Assembly (NCBI GenBank): GCA_000761475.1
Contig: JQNW01000001.1
Coordinates: 868,001-932,000, forward strand
DNA length: 64,000 nt
Direction: 5' to 3'
Source: Chromohalobacter israelensis
Lineage (GTDB): Bacteria > Pseudomonadota > Gammaproteobacteria > Pseudomonadales > Halomonadaceae
In this document: positions 39,669 through 48,700 of the stretch, piece after piece
Layout: each line of letters opens with the position of its first letter
How positions within the stretch are numbered: position 1 is the first letter of the stretch
Translations under genes and position numbers: made by a program
Notes under the pieces: model-generated
What the model was told of the DNA's origin: nothing
The model's database searches: none
The model's input: only the letters and a program-made list of their open reading frames with translations

Positions 39669-42600
39669 TCAACGACTGGGGGACGTCGACTCGGACGTTG
39701 CCGTGCCGTCTTCGTCGTCATGCTGGGGCGACACCCCACGCTTGCGCTGCAGCCACTCCTGCACGTTGGCGATCATCGCGTAGAACGACGGCACGAAGAA
39801 GCTGGCCAGCACGGCCACCGAGACCATGCCCATCGCCACCGTGGTACCGATATGGTGGCTGTTGGTGTCGTTGGCCCCGCTGGCGATGGCCAGCGGCAAG
39901 GTACCGAAGATGAAGGCCAGCGACGTCATCACGATCGGTCGGAAGCGCAGCTCCGAGGCGGTGATCGCCGCATCGCGGATCGACTTGCCGTACTCGCGTC
40001 GCTGCAGCTCGGCGAACTCGACGATCAGGATGGCGTTCTTGGCCGCCAACCCGACCACCACCAGCATGCCGACCTGGACATAGACGCTGGTATCCAGGCC
40101 ACGCAATACCACCCCGCCGATGGAGCCGATGAAGGCGAACGGCACGGCCGTGATGACCGCCAGGGGCAAGGCCCAGCTTTCGTACTGCGCCGCGAGGATC
40201 AGGAAGACCATCAAGATACCGAAGGTGATCGCGATGGTCGCGGCATTGCCGGCATTGGCCTCCTGGAAGGAGGTCCCCGTCCAGCCCATGCCCCACTCGT
40301 TGCCGAGCTGTTGCTGGACCACTTCCTGCATCGCGGCAATCGCCTGTCCCGAACTGTACCCCGGCGCGGGACCGCCCTGGAACTGCGCCGACGGATACAC
40401 CCCGAAGCGCGTGACCACCGAGGGCGCCGACTGCCGTTCGAGCGTGACGAATTCGGAAATCGGGATTCGCTCGCCATCGCCGCCACGCACGAAGATCTTG
40501 TTCAGGTCATCGGGCGTTTGCCGGAACGTGTCCTCGTTCTGCATGTAGACCTGGAAGTTGCGGTTCTGGTACGTGAAATAGTTCACGAAACCACTGCCCA
40601 GCGTGTTCGAGAGCGTCGTGTTGAGATCGCTGATGGAAACGCCATAGCTCAAGGCTTTTTCCTGATCGATACGCGCCCGATACGAGGGCACCGAGGCATC
40701 GAAGGTCGTGAAGACCTGGGCCAGTTCGGGACGCTGATTGGCGGCCTGCATGATCTTGCCCGCGGCCTGCATCAGCTCCTGGGAATCGGCCCCGCCATAG
40801 GACTGCAGGTAGCCGGTAAAGCCACCCGTGGTCGACAAGCCGATGATCGGCGGCATGTTGAAGGCCATGGCCGTACCGCCATCCAGGCCGGCGGCGATCT
40901 TGTTGATCTTGGCGATCATGTCCTCGACCGACTTGTCACGCTCGCTCCAGGGCTTGAGGGTGATGAACATCACGCCCTTGGCCGTATTGACCGCGCTGGA
41001 CAGCATGTCATAGCCCGCAACCGCCGTGGAGTACGCCACCGCCGGATCCTGCTCGATCTCGCTGCTCAACTTGTCCATGTACTCGGTGGTGCGCGCCACG
41101 GACGAGCCTTGCGGCAGGGTGATGCTGGCAATGGCGATCCCCTGATCGGTCTCGGGTATCAACGTCGACGGATTCTGCTGATACAGCCAGTATGAGAACC
41201 CGATGATCACCGCCGCCAGCACCAGCGTCAGCACCCAGGCTTTCACCAGCAGGCGCACGACCGCCATGTACCCTCGGGTGACCCACTCGAAGAAACGGTC
41301 GAACAACCGGAAAGGCGTCGAGGCGGCACGGGCCAGCCCGGAGTTGCCCAGCTGCGCCTTGTGCTTGACGAACAGCGCGCTCATCGCCGGCGTAAAGGTC
41401 AAGGCAACGACCGCCGATATCGCCACGGAAATCGCGATCGTCAGCGCGAATTGCTGATAGATCTGCCCCGTGAAGCCGCCCAGGAACGCCACCGGTATGA
41501 AGACCGCCGCCATGATGAACGACGTCGCGATGACGGGACCGCTGACTTCCTTCATCGCGGTGATGGCGGCCTTGCGTATGGGAATGTCGGGGTCTTCCTC
41601 GAGCAATCGCTCGACGTTCTCCACCACCAGTATCGCGTCGTCGACCACGATGCCAATCGCCAGCACCATGGCGAACAGCGACAGCAGATTGATCGAGAAT
41701 CCAAAGAGATACAGGCCCGCGAAGGTGCCAACGACGGACACCGGCACCACCGACATGGCGATGATGGTGGTGCGCCAGTTCTGCAGAAAGATGAACACGA
41801 TCACCGCGACGATCAGCAGCGCCTCGATGAAGGTGTGGAACACCGACTCCACCGAAGCGTCGATGAACAGCGTGGTGTCGTAAGGCACTTCGTACTTGAG
41901 TCCCGGCGGGAAGCGTTCGGAGAGCTCGTCCATCTTGCTCTTGACGGCTTCGGCGGTTTCCAGGGCATTGGCGCCAGGCTGCTGGTTGATGATGATCGGC
42001 GTCATGGTGGCGCCGTTCATGTTGGCGTTGACCGAGTAGGACGAGGCACCAAGCTCGACACGTGCCACATCGCTCAAGCGCAGCGAGGAACCATCACTGT
42101 TGGTACGCAGAATGATATCGCGGAACTGATCCGCGTCAGCCAGACGTCCGGGCGCCGTGATGGTATAGGTGTAGGCCCGCGGATCGTCCTGGGGCGCCTG
42201 AGCCAGCGAACCGGCCGGCACTTCGGTATTCTGCGAGCGGATGGCGCTGGCCACTTCGGCCGACGTCATGTCGTACTGTGCCAGCTTGTCCGGATTGAGC
42301 CAGATCCGCATGGCGAACTCGCCGCCCCCGAGCACCTCGGCCTCGCCCACGCCGGGTACCTGGCGCAGCTCGTTGAGGATATTGAGGGTGGCGTAGTTCT
42401 GCATGTAGATGTTGTTGTACTCCCCCGTGGGAGAGGTCAGCGCCACCAACATCAAGATACTGCTCGAACTCAGCTCGACCGTGACCCCTTGTGACTGCAC
42501 CGACTCGGGCAACTGGGACAACGCCTGCTGGACACGGTTGTTGACGTTGATGGTGTTGATATCACCGTCACTGCCGATGTCGAACGAGACGTTCATCCGC

Positions 42601-42869
42601 ATCGACCCGTTGTCGGCGCTGGTCGACGTCATGTAGATCATGTCCTCGACGCCGTTGATCGCCTCGGCGATCGGCGCGGCAACGGTCTTCGAGACCGTTT
42701 CGGCGTTGGCGCCGGGGTACGTCGCCTGTACCGATACCGTCGGCGGCACGACGCTCGGATACTGCTCGATGGGCAGCACGCGCATCGCCATGAAGCCGAT
42801 GACCGCGATGATGATCGAGATGACGGTGGCGAAGACCGGGCGCTTGATGAAGAAGTTGGAGATATTCAT
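39669..42869 (-). CDS. RND multidrug efflux permease, HAE1 (AcrB/MexB) type
   Basis: 1066-residue inner-membrane drug/proton antiporter with 12 predicted spans and two large periplasmic loops. Proton-relay aspartates Asp410-Asp411 are in GIVVDDAILVVENVERLL, equivalent to AcrB Asp407-Asp408. N-terminus NFFIKRPVFATVISIIIAV is typical. It begins 3 bases after the periplasmic adaptor gene. No outer-membrane factor is encoded here, so a TolC-type partner must come from elsewhere. A C-terminal tail of ~25 residues is rich in D, E, T and S. Confidence 0.97.
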   Translation of the reverse strand: MNISNFFIKRPVFATVISIIIAVIGFMAMRVLPIEQYPSVVPPTVSVQATYPGANAETVSKTVAAPIAEAINGVEDMIYMTSTSADNGSMRMNVSFDIGSDGDINTINVNNRVQQALSQLPESVQSQGVTVELSSSSILMLVALTSPTGEYNNIYMQNYATLNILNELRQVPGVGEAEVLGGGEFAMRIWLNPDKLAQYDMTSAEVASAIRSQNTEVPAGSLAQAPQDDPRAYTYTITAPGRLADADQFRDIILRTNSDGSSLRLSDVARVELGASSYSVNANMNGATMTPIIINQQPGANALETAEAVKSKMDELSERFPPGLKYEVPYDTTLFIDASVESVFHTFIEALLIVAVIVFIFLQNWRTTIIAMSVVPVSVVGTFAGLYLFGFSINLLSLFAMVLAIGIVVDDAILVVENVERLLEEDPDIPIRKAAITAMKEVSGPVIATSFIMAAVFIPVAFLGGFTGQIYQQFALTIAISVAISAVVALTFTPAMSALFVKHKAQLGNSGLARAASTPFRLFDRFFEWVTRGYMAVVRLLVKAWVLTLVLAAVIIGFSYWLYQQNPSTLIPETDQGIAIASITLPQGSSVARTTEYMDKLSSEIEQDPAVAYSTAVAGYDMLSSAVNTAKGVMFITLKPWSERDKSVEDMIAKINKIAAGLDGGTAMAFNMPPIIGLSTTGGFTGYLQSYGGADSQELMQAAGKIMQAANQRPELAQVFTTFDASVPSYRARIDQEKALSYGVSISDLNTTLSNTLGSGFVNYFTYQNRNFQVYMQNEDTFRQTPDDLNKIFVRGGDGERIPISEFVTLERQSAPSVVTRFGVYPSAQFQGGPAPGYSSGQAIAAMQEVVQQQLGNEWGMGWTGTSFQEANAGNAATIAITFGILMVFLILAAQYESWALPLAVITAVPFAFIGSIGGVVLRGLDTSVYVQVGMLVVVGLAAKNAILIVEFAELQRREYGKSIRDAAITASELRFRPIVMTSLAFIFGTLPLAIASGANDTNSHHIGTTVAMGMVSVAVLASFFVPSFYAMIANVQEWLQRKRGVSPQHDDEDGTATSESTSPSR

Positions 42870-42872
42870 CCG

Positions 42873-44114
42873 TCAGGCTCCGCTTGCCTGCTGCCCCTGA
42901 TTCGCCGCATCCGGCGACGCCTCGGCATCCGGCGGCGCCTTCCGGCTCTCGCCATCGGTGTCGGAAAGCGCCTCGGCATCGCCGTCGAAAGGCTGAGGAT
43001 CGATGGCCGCACCGGCACTGATGTTGCCCGGATCGCTGACCACGACGCGGTCTCCCGCCTCGAGACCGTCCTTGATGATCATCCATGGGCCGGCCGTGTC
43101 ACCGAGCTGCACGGTACGCGTGCGCGCCTTGCCCTCATCGCTCAGCACATAGACCTGCGGGCCCATCAGCCCTTGCGTCACGGCGATTTCCGGCACGGCG
43201 AACACATCGTAGCGCTTCAGGCCTTCCAGCTTGACGCGCACGAACTGACCGGGCAGGAAGAGCCCGCCGGGATTGTCGAAAAAGGCATTGGCCTGCACCG
43301 TGCTGGTGCTCTCGCTGACCCGCGATCCCAGGAATTCCACGCGTCCTTCCAGGGTCTGCCCCGGCAACGCTGGGATTTCCAGCTCGGCGGTCACCGCCTC
43401 CTTGCCCTGCTGCTGGCGCTGACGGCGCAACTCGAAGGCTTCTTCCTGCGGGAGCTGGAAACGGACCTCCAACGGATCGAGCGGCGTGATGGTCGCCAAT
43501 TCGGTGCCATCGTTCACCAGATTGCCGACATTGACCTCGCTGAGGCTGATCATGCCCGACACGGGCGCCTCGACATCGGTGTAATCCAGATCGATGCGCG
43601 CACTGTCGAGCGCCGCCTGTGCCTGGGCCACGCTGGCACGCGCGACCTTGAGGTCGGCCAGGGCCTGATCGCGCTGCTGCACGCTGACCGAGTTCTGCTT
43701 GAGCAGCCGCTGATAACGGTCGGCATTGGTCTGCGCCAGCTCCGCATCGGCCTGGGCGCTCTGCAGATCCGCCTCGCGCTGACGCACGGTCGCCTGATAG
43801 ATTTCCGGCTCGATGGTATAGAGACTCTCGCCCTTCTCGACCTGTTGTCCGGGCTCGAAATGACGCTCCTCGAGAGTTCCGCTCACGCGTGCCACGACCG
43901 TCACCTCGTTATCGCTGCGCAGCATGGCGGGATAGCTCTTGTCGAGCGCGATATCGCGCTTGGTCATTTCCATGACCTGCGCCTTTTTCGGTGGCGGGGA
44001 AGTATCGCCTGCCTGCTGCTGGGCCTCGTCGTCGCTGCTGCAGCCCATCAACAGAACGCCCGCCAATGCCACGGCCAGAAGGCCCCGGCGATCATTCCCT
44101 GTCGTGGATTCCAT
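42873..44114 (-). CDS. RND efflux periplasmic adaptor (membrane fusion lipoprotein)
   Basis: 413-residue AcrA-like adaptor. Lipobox LMGC gives Cys25 as the lipidated residue. The barrel-sandwich and coiled-coil hairpin follow, with VSGTLEERHFEPGQQVEKGE, a long alpha-helical hairpin (~100-170), then DYTDVEAPVSGMISLSEVN. The C-terminal ~40 residues are acidic and alanine-rich, probably disordered. Co-operonic with the permease. The promoter region upstream contains an AcrR-like operator and an FNR-type palindrome. Confidence 0.95.
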   Translation of the reverse strand: MESTTGNDRRGLLAVALAGVLLMGCSSDDEAQQQAGDTSPPPKKAQVMEMTKRDIALDKSYPAMLRSDNEVTVVARVSGTLEERHFEPGQQVEKGESLYTIEPEIYQATVRQREADLQSAQADAELAQTNADRYQRLLKQNSVSVQQRDQALADLKVARASVAQAQAALDSARIDLDYTDVEAPVSGMISLSEVNVGNLVNDGTELATITPLDPLEVRFQLPQEEAFELRRQRQQQGKEAVTAELEIPALPGQTLEGRVEFLGSRVSESTSTVQANAFFDNPGGLFLPGQFVRVKLEGLKRYDVFAVPEIAVTQGLMGPQVYVLSDEGKARTRTVQLGDTAGPWMIIKDGLEAGDRVVVSDPGNISAGAAIDPQPFDGDAEALSDTDGESRKAPPDAEASPDAANQGQQASGA

Positions 44115-44130
44115 CGGTGTTTTACCTTGT

Positions 44131-44144
44131 TTGATCTAGATCAA
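44131..44144. promoter_or_regulatory. Perfect FNR/ANR-type palindrome upstream of the RND operon
   Basis: TTGATCTAGATCAA fits the TTGAT-N4-ATCAA consensus with no mismatch and is a perfect 14-base palindrome. It ends 16 bases upstream of the adaptor start codon, where an oxygen-responsive regulator would probably repress or interfere with transcription. Occurrence by chance cannot be excluded. Confidence 0.5.
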
Positions 44145-44165
44145 TGATGGCTAAGACTACACGCA

Positions 44166-44181
44166 TACATACATGAATGTA
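44166..44181. promoter_or_regulatory. Putative AcrR-type operator
   Basis: TACATACATGAATGTA is an imperfect palindrome (7 of 8 pairs), close to the known E. coli AcrR operator core TACATACAT...ATGTA. It lies between the divergent adaptor gene and the TetR-family gene, so one repressor dimer could control both. Confidence 0.7.
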
Positions 44182-44274
44182 AATGCCATGCACTTAGGGT
44201 ATGATGGCGAAAAAATCTCGCCTTCCGGCCATCACGCATCGCCGGGAGGCCGGAGTCATCAACGAGACCACGCC

Positions 44275-44892
44275 ATGCCCCGCAGAACCAAAGCCGAAGC
44301 CGAGGCAACCCGAGAAGCCCTGCTCGACGCCGCCGAGGATGTCTTCCTCGACAAGGGCGTCTCGCGCACGTCGCTCGAGCACATCGCACGTCACGCCGGC
44401 ATGACCCGCGGCGCCGTGTACTGGCACTTCAAGAACAAGGCCGACCTGTTCCACGCGATGCTCGACCGGGTCAAGATGCCGCTGCAGCAGATCATCGACG
44501 ACATCACCGCCGAGCGTCAGACCCTGGGGCCGCTGGATACCTTGCGCCTGGCCACCCTGCATGCCTTCGAGATGCTCGAGCGACCACGTTCCTGCCGTGT
44601 GCACACCATCTTGATGCACCGTTGCGAGTTCATCAGCGACATCAACCCCGTGGAACTGCAAAATCGCCTGGCCTCGGAGTGTCGTGAAGTCGTGCGCCGC
44701 TGCTTCCAGCAAGCCCACGACGACGGCCTGCTGATCGATGATATCCAGCCCGACGTCGCCACACTGATGCTGCACTCGATGATCGGCGGCCTGGTTCACG
44801 ACTGGCTGCGTGCACCGGACAGCTTTTCACTGCGCGAAAGCGGCGGCGAAGCGATCGACAACCTGTTCTACCTCGTCACGCGACGACCGTGA
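44275..44892 (+). CDS. AcrR-like TetR-family repressor
   Basis: 205-residue repressor. The N-terminal HTH reads SLEHIARHAGMTRGAVYWHF, nearly identical in style to AcrR, and PRRTKAEAEATREALL precedes it. The C-terminal ligand-binding domain is of the AcrR/TtgR type. The ATG at 44275 is the conventional family start; the in-frame upstream start at 44173 overlaps the operator and is unlikely. Divergent from the AcrAB-like genes, so it probably represses them and itself and is released by pump substrates. Confidence 0.93.
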   Translation: MPRRTKAEAEATREALLDAAEDVFLDKGVSRTSLEHIARHAGMTRGAVYWHFKNKADLFHAMLDRVKMPLQQIIDDITAERQTLGPLDTLRLATLHAFEMLERPRSCRVHTILMHRCEFISDINPVELQNRLASECREVVRRCFQQAHDDGLLIDDIQPDVATLMLHSMIGGLVHDWLRAPDSFSLRESGGEAIDNLFYLVTRRP

Positions 44893-44954
44893 AGTCCTGC
44901 TGCAATGCAGCATCGCTTCTATACTGGAGACGTCACCGCCTCTAGGTAAGCGTC

Positions 44955-45848
44955 GTGGATGAACTGGTCCTTCTCAAGCATCGCGAGCTGGAAATCGCCG
45001 TGCGCATCTGGCACCCGAATGCCCCGCGCACCTTGATCGCCTGGCACGGCCTGTCGCGCCATGGCGGCGATTTCGCGCACCTGGCGCGTCTGCTCGGCCC
45101 CGACTGGCGCCTGATCGCCCCCGACACCCCCGGGCGAGGCCTTTCCAGCTGGTCACTGTTCCCTGCCTACGATTATCTCTATTCACATTACATGGATGTG
45201 GCCATCGCGGTGCTCGATCACTTCAAGCTCGCACACGTGCCGTGGCTGGGTACGTCGATGGGCGGGCTGCTGGGACTCCTGCTCGCGGCCGACGACACCC
45301 ACCGCCGGCGCATCTCGGCATTGATCCTCAACGATGTCGGTCCCACCATCGAAACCGCCGGCATGCAGCGCCTCGCGAGTTATTTCATCGCGGCGCAGCG
45401 GTTCACGAGCCTGCAGGATCTCGAGCGGGAAATGCGTACGCATTACCAAAGCTTCGGTATCCAGAGTGAAGCGGTATGGCGACGCCTGCTTCTCGAGAGC
45501 GCCCGCCGTTTGCCCGACGGAAGCTGGGGCTATCATTTCGATCCCCGCATCGCCGAGCAATTCGTGCACGACACGCCGCGCGATCTGTGGGCGGCCTGGA
45601 GGGCGCTGCACTGCCCCGTGATGGCGATCCACGGCGCGCAGTCCGACATTCTGTCGTCCGCCACGCTGACGACCATGCAGCGCCATCAGCCCCGCCTCGC
45701 CATCGTCGAGGTCCCGGATTGCGGGCACGCCCCCATGCTCGACCGACCGGCGCAAGCGGCAGCGATCGCCGCCTTCCTGTCGTCACGCCGGCGTTCGCCC
45801 GGTGCCGGCTGGTGGCGACGCTTGTGGCGTGGCGTCAGGCGCGCCTAG
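44955..45848 (+). CDS. Alpha/beta hydrolase
   Basis: 297-residue cytosolic hydrolase. Oxyanion-hole region LIAWHGLSRHGGDF, nucleophile elbow GTSMGG at 99-104 (Ser101), acid region MAIHGAQSDIL and histidine in VPDCGHAPML. Starts with GTG at 44955 preceded by AGGT. No close functional relative is recognisable; esterase or C-C hydrolase activity are both possible. Confidence 0.88.
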   Translation: MDELVLLKHRELEIAVRIWHPNAPRTLIAWHGLSRHGGDFAHLARLLGPDWRLIAPDTPGRGLSSWSLFPAYDYLYSHYMDVAIAVLDHFKLAHVPWLGTSMGGLLGLLLAADDTHRRRISALILNDVGPTIETAGMQRLASYFIAAQRFTSLQDLEREMRTHYQSFGIQSEAVWRRLLLESARRLPDGSWGYHFDPRIAEQFVHDTPRDLWAAWRALHCPVMAIHGAQSDILSSATLTTMQRHQPRLAIVEVPDCGHAPMLDRPAQAAAIAAFLSSRRRSPGAGWWRRLWRGVRRA

Positions 45849-45884
45849 GCATCGAGAAGACGCCGGGAACCGCTGCATCCCGCT

Positions 45885-46718
45885 CTAGTCGGCGGCGAGA
45901 CGCGCGATGGCACGCTCCACGGCCGCGCGGTACGCGCCTCCGAAAAGCAACAGGTGATTGAGCAGCGGGTAGAGCTGGAACAGGGTTTCGCGACGCGTCC
46001 AGTCGGCGGGTTTGTCGCCATCCCAGTAGGCTTCGAAAAACGCCTCCCCCGGCGCACCGAACAGGGTCAACATCGCCAGGTCGACCTCGGGATAATGGTA
46101 ATAGACGGCCGGGTCGATGATCGCCGGCCCGCGTGGCGTCGTCAGCACGTTGCCGGACCACAGATCACCGTGCACGAGACACGCCGGTCTGTCGGGCAAC
46201 CAGCTCTCGAGTCGCTGGGCGACATCCAGCAAGGCACCGCGGGTCGCGCTGGACAGCAAGCCGCGTTCGGCACAGGCCTCGCCCAGGGGCACCAAACGAT
46301 GGTCGCGCTGAAAGACGCGCCCATCGCGGCAGGGCGTGTTGCGCTGCGCGGTAGGACCGCAGTGGTTGTCGTGCGGCCAGCCGTGATGCTCTCCGGTCAC
46401 GCCATGCAGTGTGCGCAATCCCTCGCCGAGACGCGCGGGATCTCGTCTGCCGCCCTGAGGCAGCGCCTCCATGATCAACCACTCGTCCTGCTGAGCGACG
46501 ACCTCCGGGACGATCAGCCCGCTATTCGCTCGACGCAAGGCGCGCAGCCCCTCGGCCTCGGCGGCCAGCGAGGCGGCCTCGTCACGCTTGACCACGAGCG
46601 CTCCCTGGCGCGTCTCCAGCCGCGCGACCTCGGCGATATCGCCACCGGACAATGGTTGCGGCTCTCCCAAGGGGACGATCTCCAAAGACGCCAGCAACGT
46701 GCTCAGTGACTGCTCCAT
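45885..46718 (-). CDS. Fructosamine-3-kinase family protein
   Basis: 277-residue kinase-like protein. It has the catalytic loop LVHGDLWSGNVL, the metal-binding IDPAVYYHYPEVDLAM, and an N-terminal lobe with LVVKRDEAASLAAEAEGL where the lysine binds ATP. Relatives phosphorylate ketosamines on glycated proteins and trigger their breakdown. GAGGAG is 7 bases upstream of the ATG at 46718. The gene follows the Kef-type antiporter by 54 bases on the same strand, a possible electrophile/glycation-repair unit (inference). Confidence 0.88.
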   Translation of the reverse strand: MEQSLSTLLASLEIVPLGEPQPLSGGDIAEVARLETRQGALVVKRDEAASLAAEAEGLRALRRANSGLIVPEVVAQQDEWLIMEALPQGGRRDPARLGEGLRTLHGVTGEHHGWPHDNHCGPTAQRNTPCRDGRVFQRDHRLVPLGEACAERGLLSSATRGALLDVAQRLESWLPDRPACLVHGDLWSGNVLTTPRGPAIIDPAVYYHYPEVDLAMLTLFGAPGEAFFEAYWDGDKPADWTRRETLFQLYPLLNHLLLFGGAYRAAVERAIARLAAD

Positions 46719-46772
46719 GTCGGCTCTCCTCGTTTTCGTCTGTGAAAGACCGGCCGGCGACGCGACCGCCAT

Positions 46773-48605
46773 CTACCGCCGAACGTCCTCGGTTGACGTT
46801 TCGACCGACACGTCCGAGGGCTCGGCGGCCTCCTCCTGCCCTCGGCCTTGGCCCAATTCCTGCTGGAACAGTGTCTGGAACTCCGCCATGGCCGCGCGCT
46901 CCGTCGCCATCAAAGCTTCCGAATCATGCCGATGCATGAAGGTCCTGGCCAACAGCTGATTGTCGAAGTCGCGGAACGTGCGCACGGCATCCAGGGCATT
47001 GGATCCCGGGTAGCCGAGTCCCTTGAGCACCTCGACGCTCATCTCCATGCTCGAGGCAAAGGTCTCGCGCACCACGGCATCGACGCCGGCTTCCATGAGC
47101 TGCCAGGCATGGTGGCGGTTGCGCGCACGCGCGAAGACCTTGACCTGGCGATAGTGAGTACGCACCTGCCGGGCGATGGCCAGCGCCGCCTCCTCGTCGT
47201 CGACGGCGATCACCAGCACGCGGGCGTGTTCCAGTCCCGCCGAGCGCAGCACATCCAGCCGAGTGGCGTCGGCATAGTAGATACGCGAGCCGAAGCGCCG
47301 TATGAATTCCACTTGCGTGATGTTGGGGTCGAGCGCGGTAAAGCTGATGTCCTGCAGCTTGAGCACACGGGCCACCATCTGGCCGAAACGCCCCAGCCCC
47401 GCGATCAGCACGGGGGGAGTCTCATCACCGAAATCGTTGTCGTAAGGGCGGGTCTCCCGCATGCGGTCGGCGAGATGGTTGCCGCCACGATACAAGAACG
47501 GCGTCAAGGCCATGCTCAAGGTCACCGCGGCGATGCACAGGCTGGCGATGCGCTGATCGAACACGCCGGCGCTGACCGCCGCGCTGAGCAGCACGAAATC
47601 GAACTCTCCTCCTTGCGCGATCACCGTTGCCAGGCGCGGAATCTCTTGTCGCGGCAAGCGTGCCGCCATGCCCACCAGGGCGATGATGACGAGCTTGGCC
47701 GCCAACAGCACCAGGGTGATTCCCAGCACCCAGAAGACATTGTCGAAGACCAGCGCCAGGTTGACCGACATGCCCACGGCCATGAAGAACAGGCCCAGCA
47801 GAATGCCCTTGAACGGCTCGATGTTGGCTTCCAGTTCATGGCGATAAATCGTGTCCGCCAGCATGACGCCTCCCAGGAAGGCACCCAGCGCCATGGACAG
47901 GCCCGCCCAATCCATCACCAGGGCCAGGGTCAGCACCAGGAACAGGGCCGCGGCGGTGAAGACCTCGTGCACGCCGCTACGCGCGATGAGCGCCAGCACG
48001 CGGGGAAACACCAGACGACCGAACACGATCGCGGCCAGCACCATGCCCACGCCCTTGCCGATGTCGAGCCACATGTCGCCGCCCTGTGCGCTCACCCCAC
48101 CCGCGAACAGCGGCAGCAAGGCCAGCAAGGGAATCACCGCCAGATCCTGGAAGAGCAGGATCGCGAACGCCGTCTGCCCGTGCGGTGTGGCCAGGCGACG
48201 CTGCTCGTTGAGCACCTGCAGGGCAAAGGCCGTGGAGGACAAGGCCAGAATCAATCCCAGCAGTACCGCCAGCTCCCACCTCAGGCCCAGTGCCAGGCCG
48301 ATCGGCGTCAGCAGCACGCCGCAGCCGCACAATTGAAGCAGGCCCAGCCCGAACAGGCGTTTTCGCATCCCCCACAGGCGCGACGGCTCCAGCTCCAGCC
48401 CGATGATGAACAGCAACATCACGACGCCGAATTCGGAGAAATGCAGTACTTCCTCCGGTTCGCTGATGAAGCCGATCAATGAGGGCCCCAGCAGCAGCCC
48501 CACGGCGAGATAGCCCAGGATCGAGCCCAGTCCCAGGCGTTGAAACAATGGCACGGCGATGATCGCCGCTCCCAGCAACACCGCCGCCTCGGCAAAGAAC
48601 GTCAT
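46773..48605 (-). CDS. Kef-type K+/H+ antiporter with RCK_N domain
   Basis: 610-residue CPA2 antiporter. About 12 spans from the N-terminus (VVMLLFIIGLELEPSRLWGMRKRLF, then SSTAFALQVL and a core containing GGEFDFVLLSAAV) are followed by a TrkA-N/RCK nucleotide-binding domain starting PVLIAGLGRFGQMVARVL. The C-terminal tail is acidic. Architecture matches KefB/KefC and YbaL; glutathione-adduct gating is known for KefB/C but cannot be read here. It probably expels potassium and lets protons in under electrophile stress. Confidence 0.92.
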   Translation of the reverse strand: MTFFAEAAVLLGAAIIAVPLFQRLGLGSILGYLAVGLLLGPSLIGFISEPEEVLHFSEFGVVMLLFIIGLELEPSRLWGMRKRLFGLGLLQLCGCGVLLTPIGLALGLRWELAVLLGLILALSSTAFALQVLNEQRRLATPHGQTAFAILLFQDLAVIPLLALLPLFAGGVSAQGGDMWLDIGKGVGMVLAAIVFGRLVFPRVLALIARSGVHEVFTAAALFLVLTLALVMDWAGLSMALGAFLGGVMLADTIYRHELEANIEPFKGILLGLFFMAVGMSVNLALVFDNVFWVLGITLVLLAAKLVIIALVGMAARLPRQEIPRLATVIAQGGEFDFVLLSAAVSAGVFDQRIASLCIAAVTLSMALTPFLYRGGNHLADRMRETRPYDNDFGDETPPVLIAGLGRFGQMVARVLKLQDISFTALDPNITQVEFIRRFGSRIYYADATRLDVLRSAGLEHARVLVIAVDDEEAALAIARQVRTHYRQVKVFARARNRHHAWQLMEAGVDAVVRETFASSMEMSVEVLKGLGYPGSNALDAVRTFRDFDNQLLARTFMHRHDSEALMATERAAMAEFQTLFQQELGQGRGQEEAAEPSDVSVETSTEDVRR

Positions 48606-48700
48606 GTCCCTGTTTTCCTTACGTCACGTCTCGAGGCCGGTGCCATGAGACAGGGTCTATTGAGGTAGGCCATGCCACGCACGCCGAATACGTCGCGGGC

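Noticed and set aside
46848..48482. 544-codon plus-strand open frame rich in H, Q and R
   Set aside because: Antisense shadow of the Kef antiporter; residue composition is that of an antisense frame.
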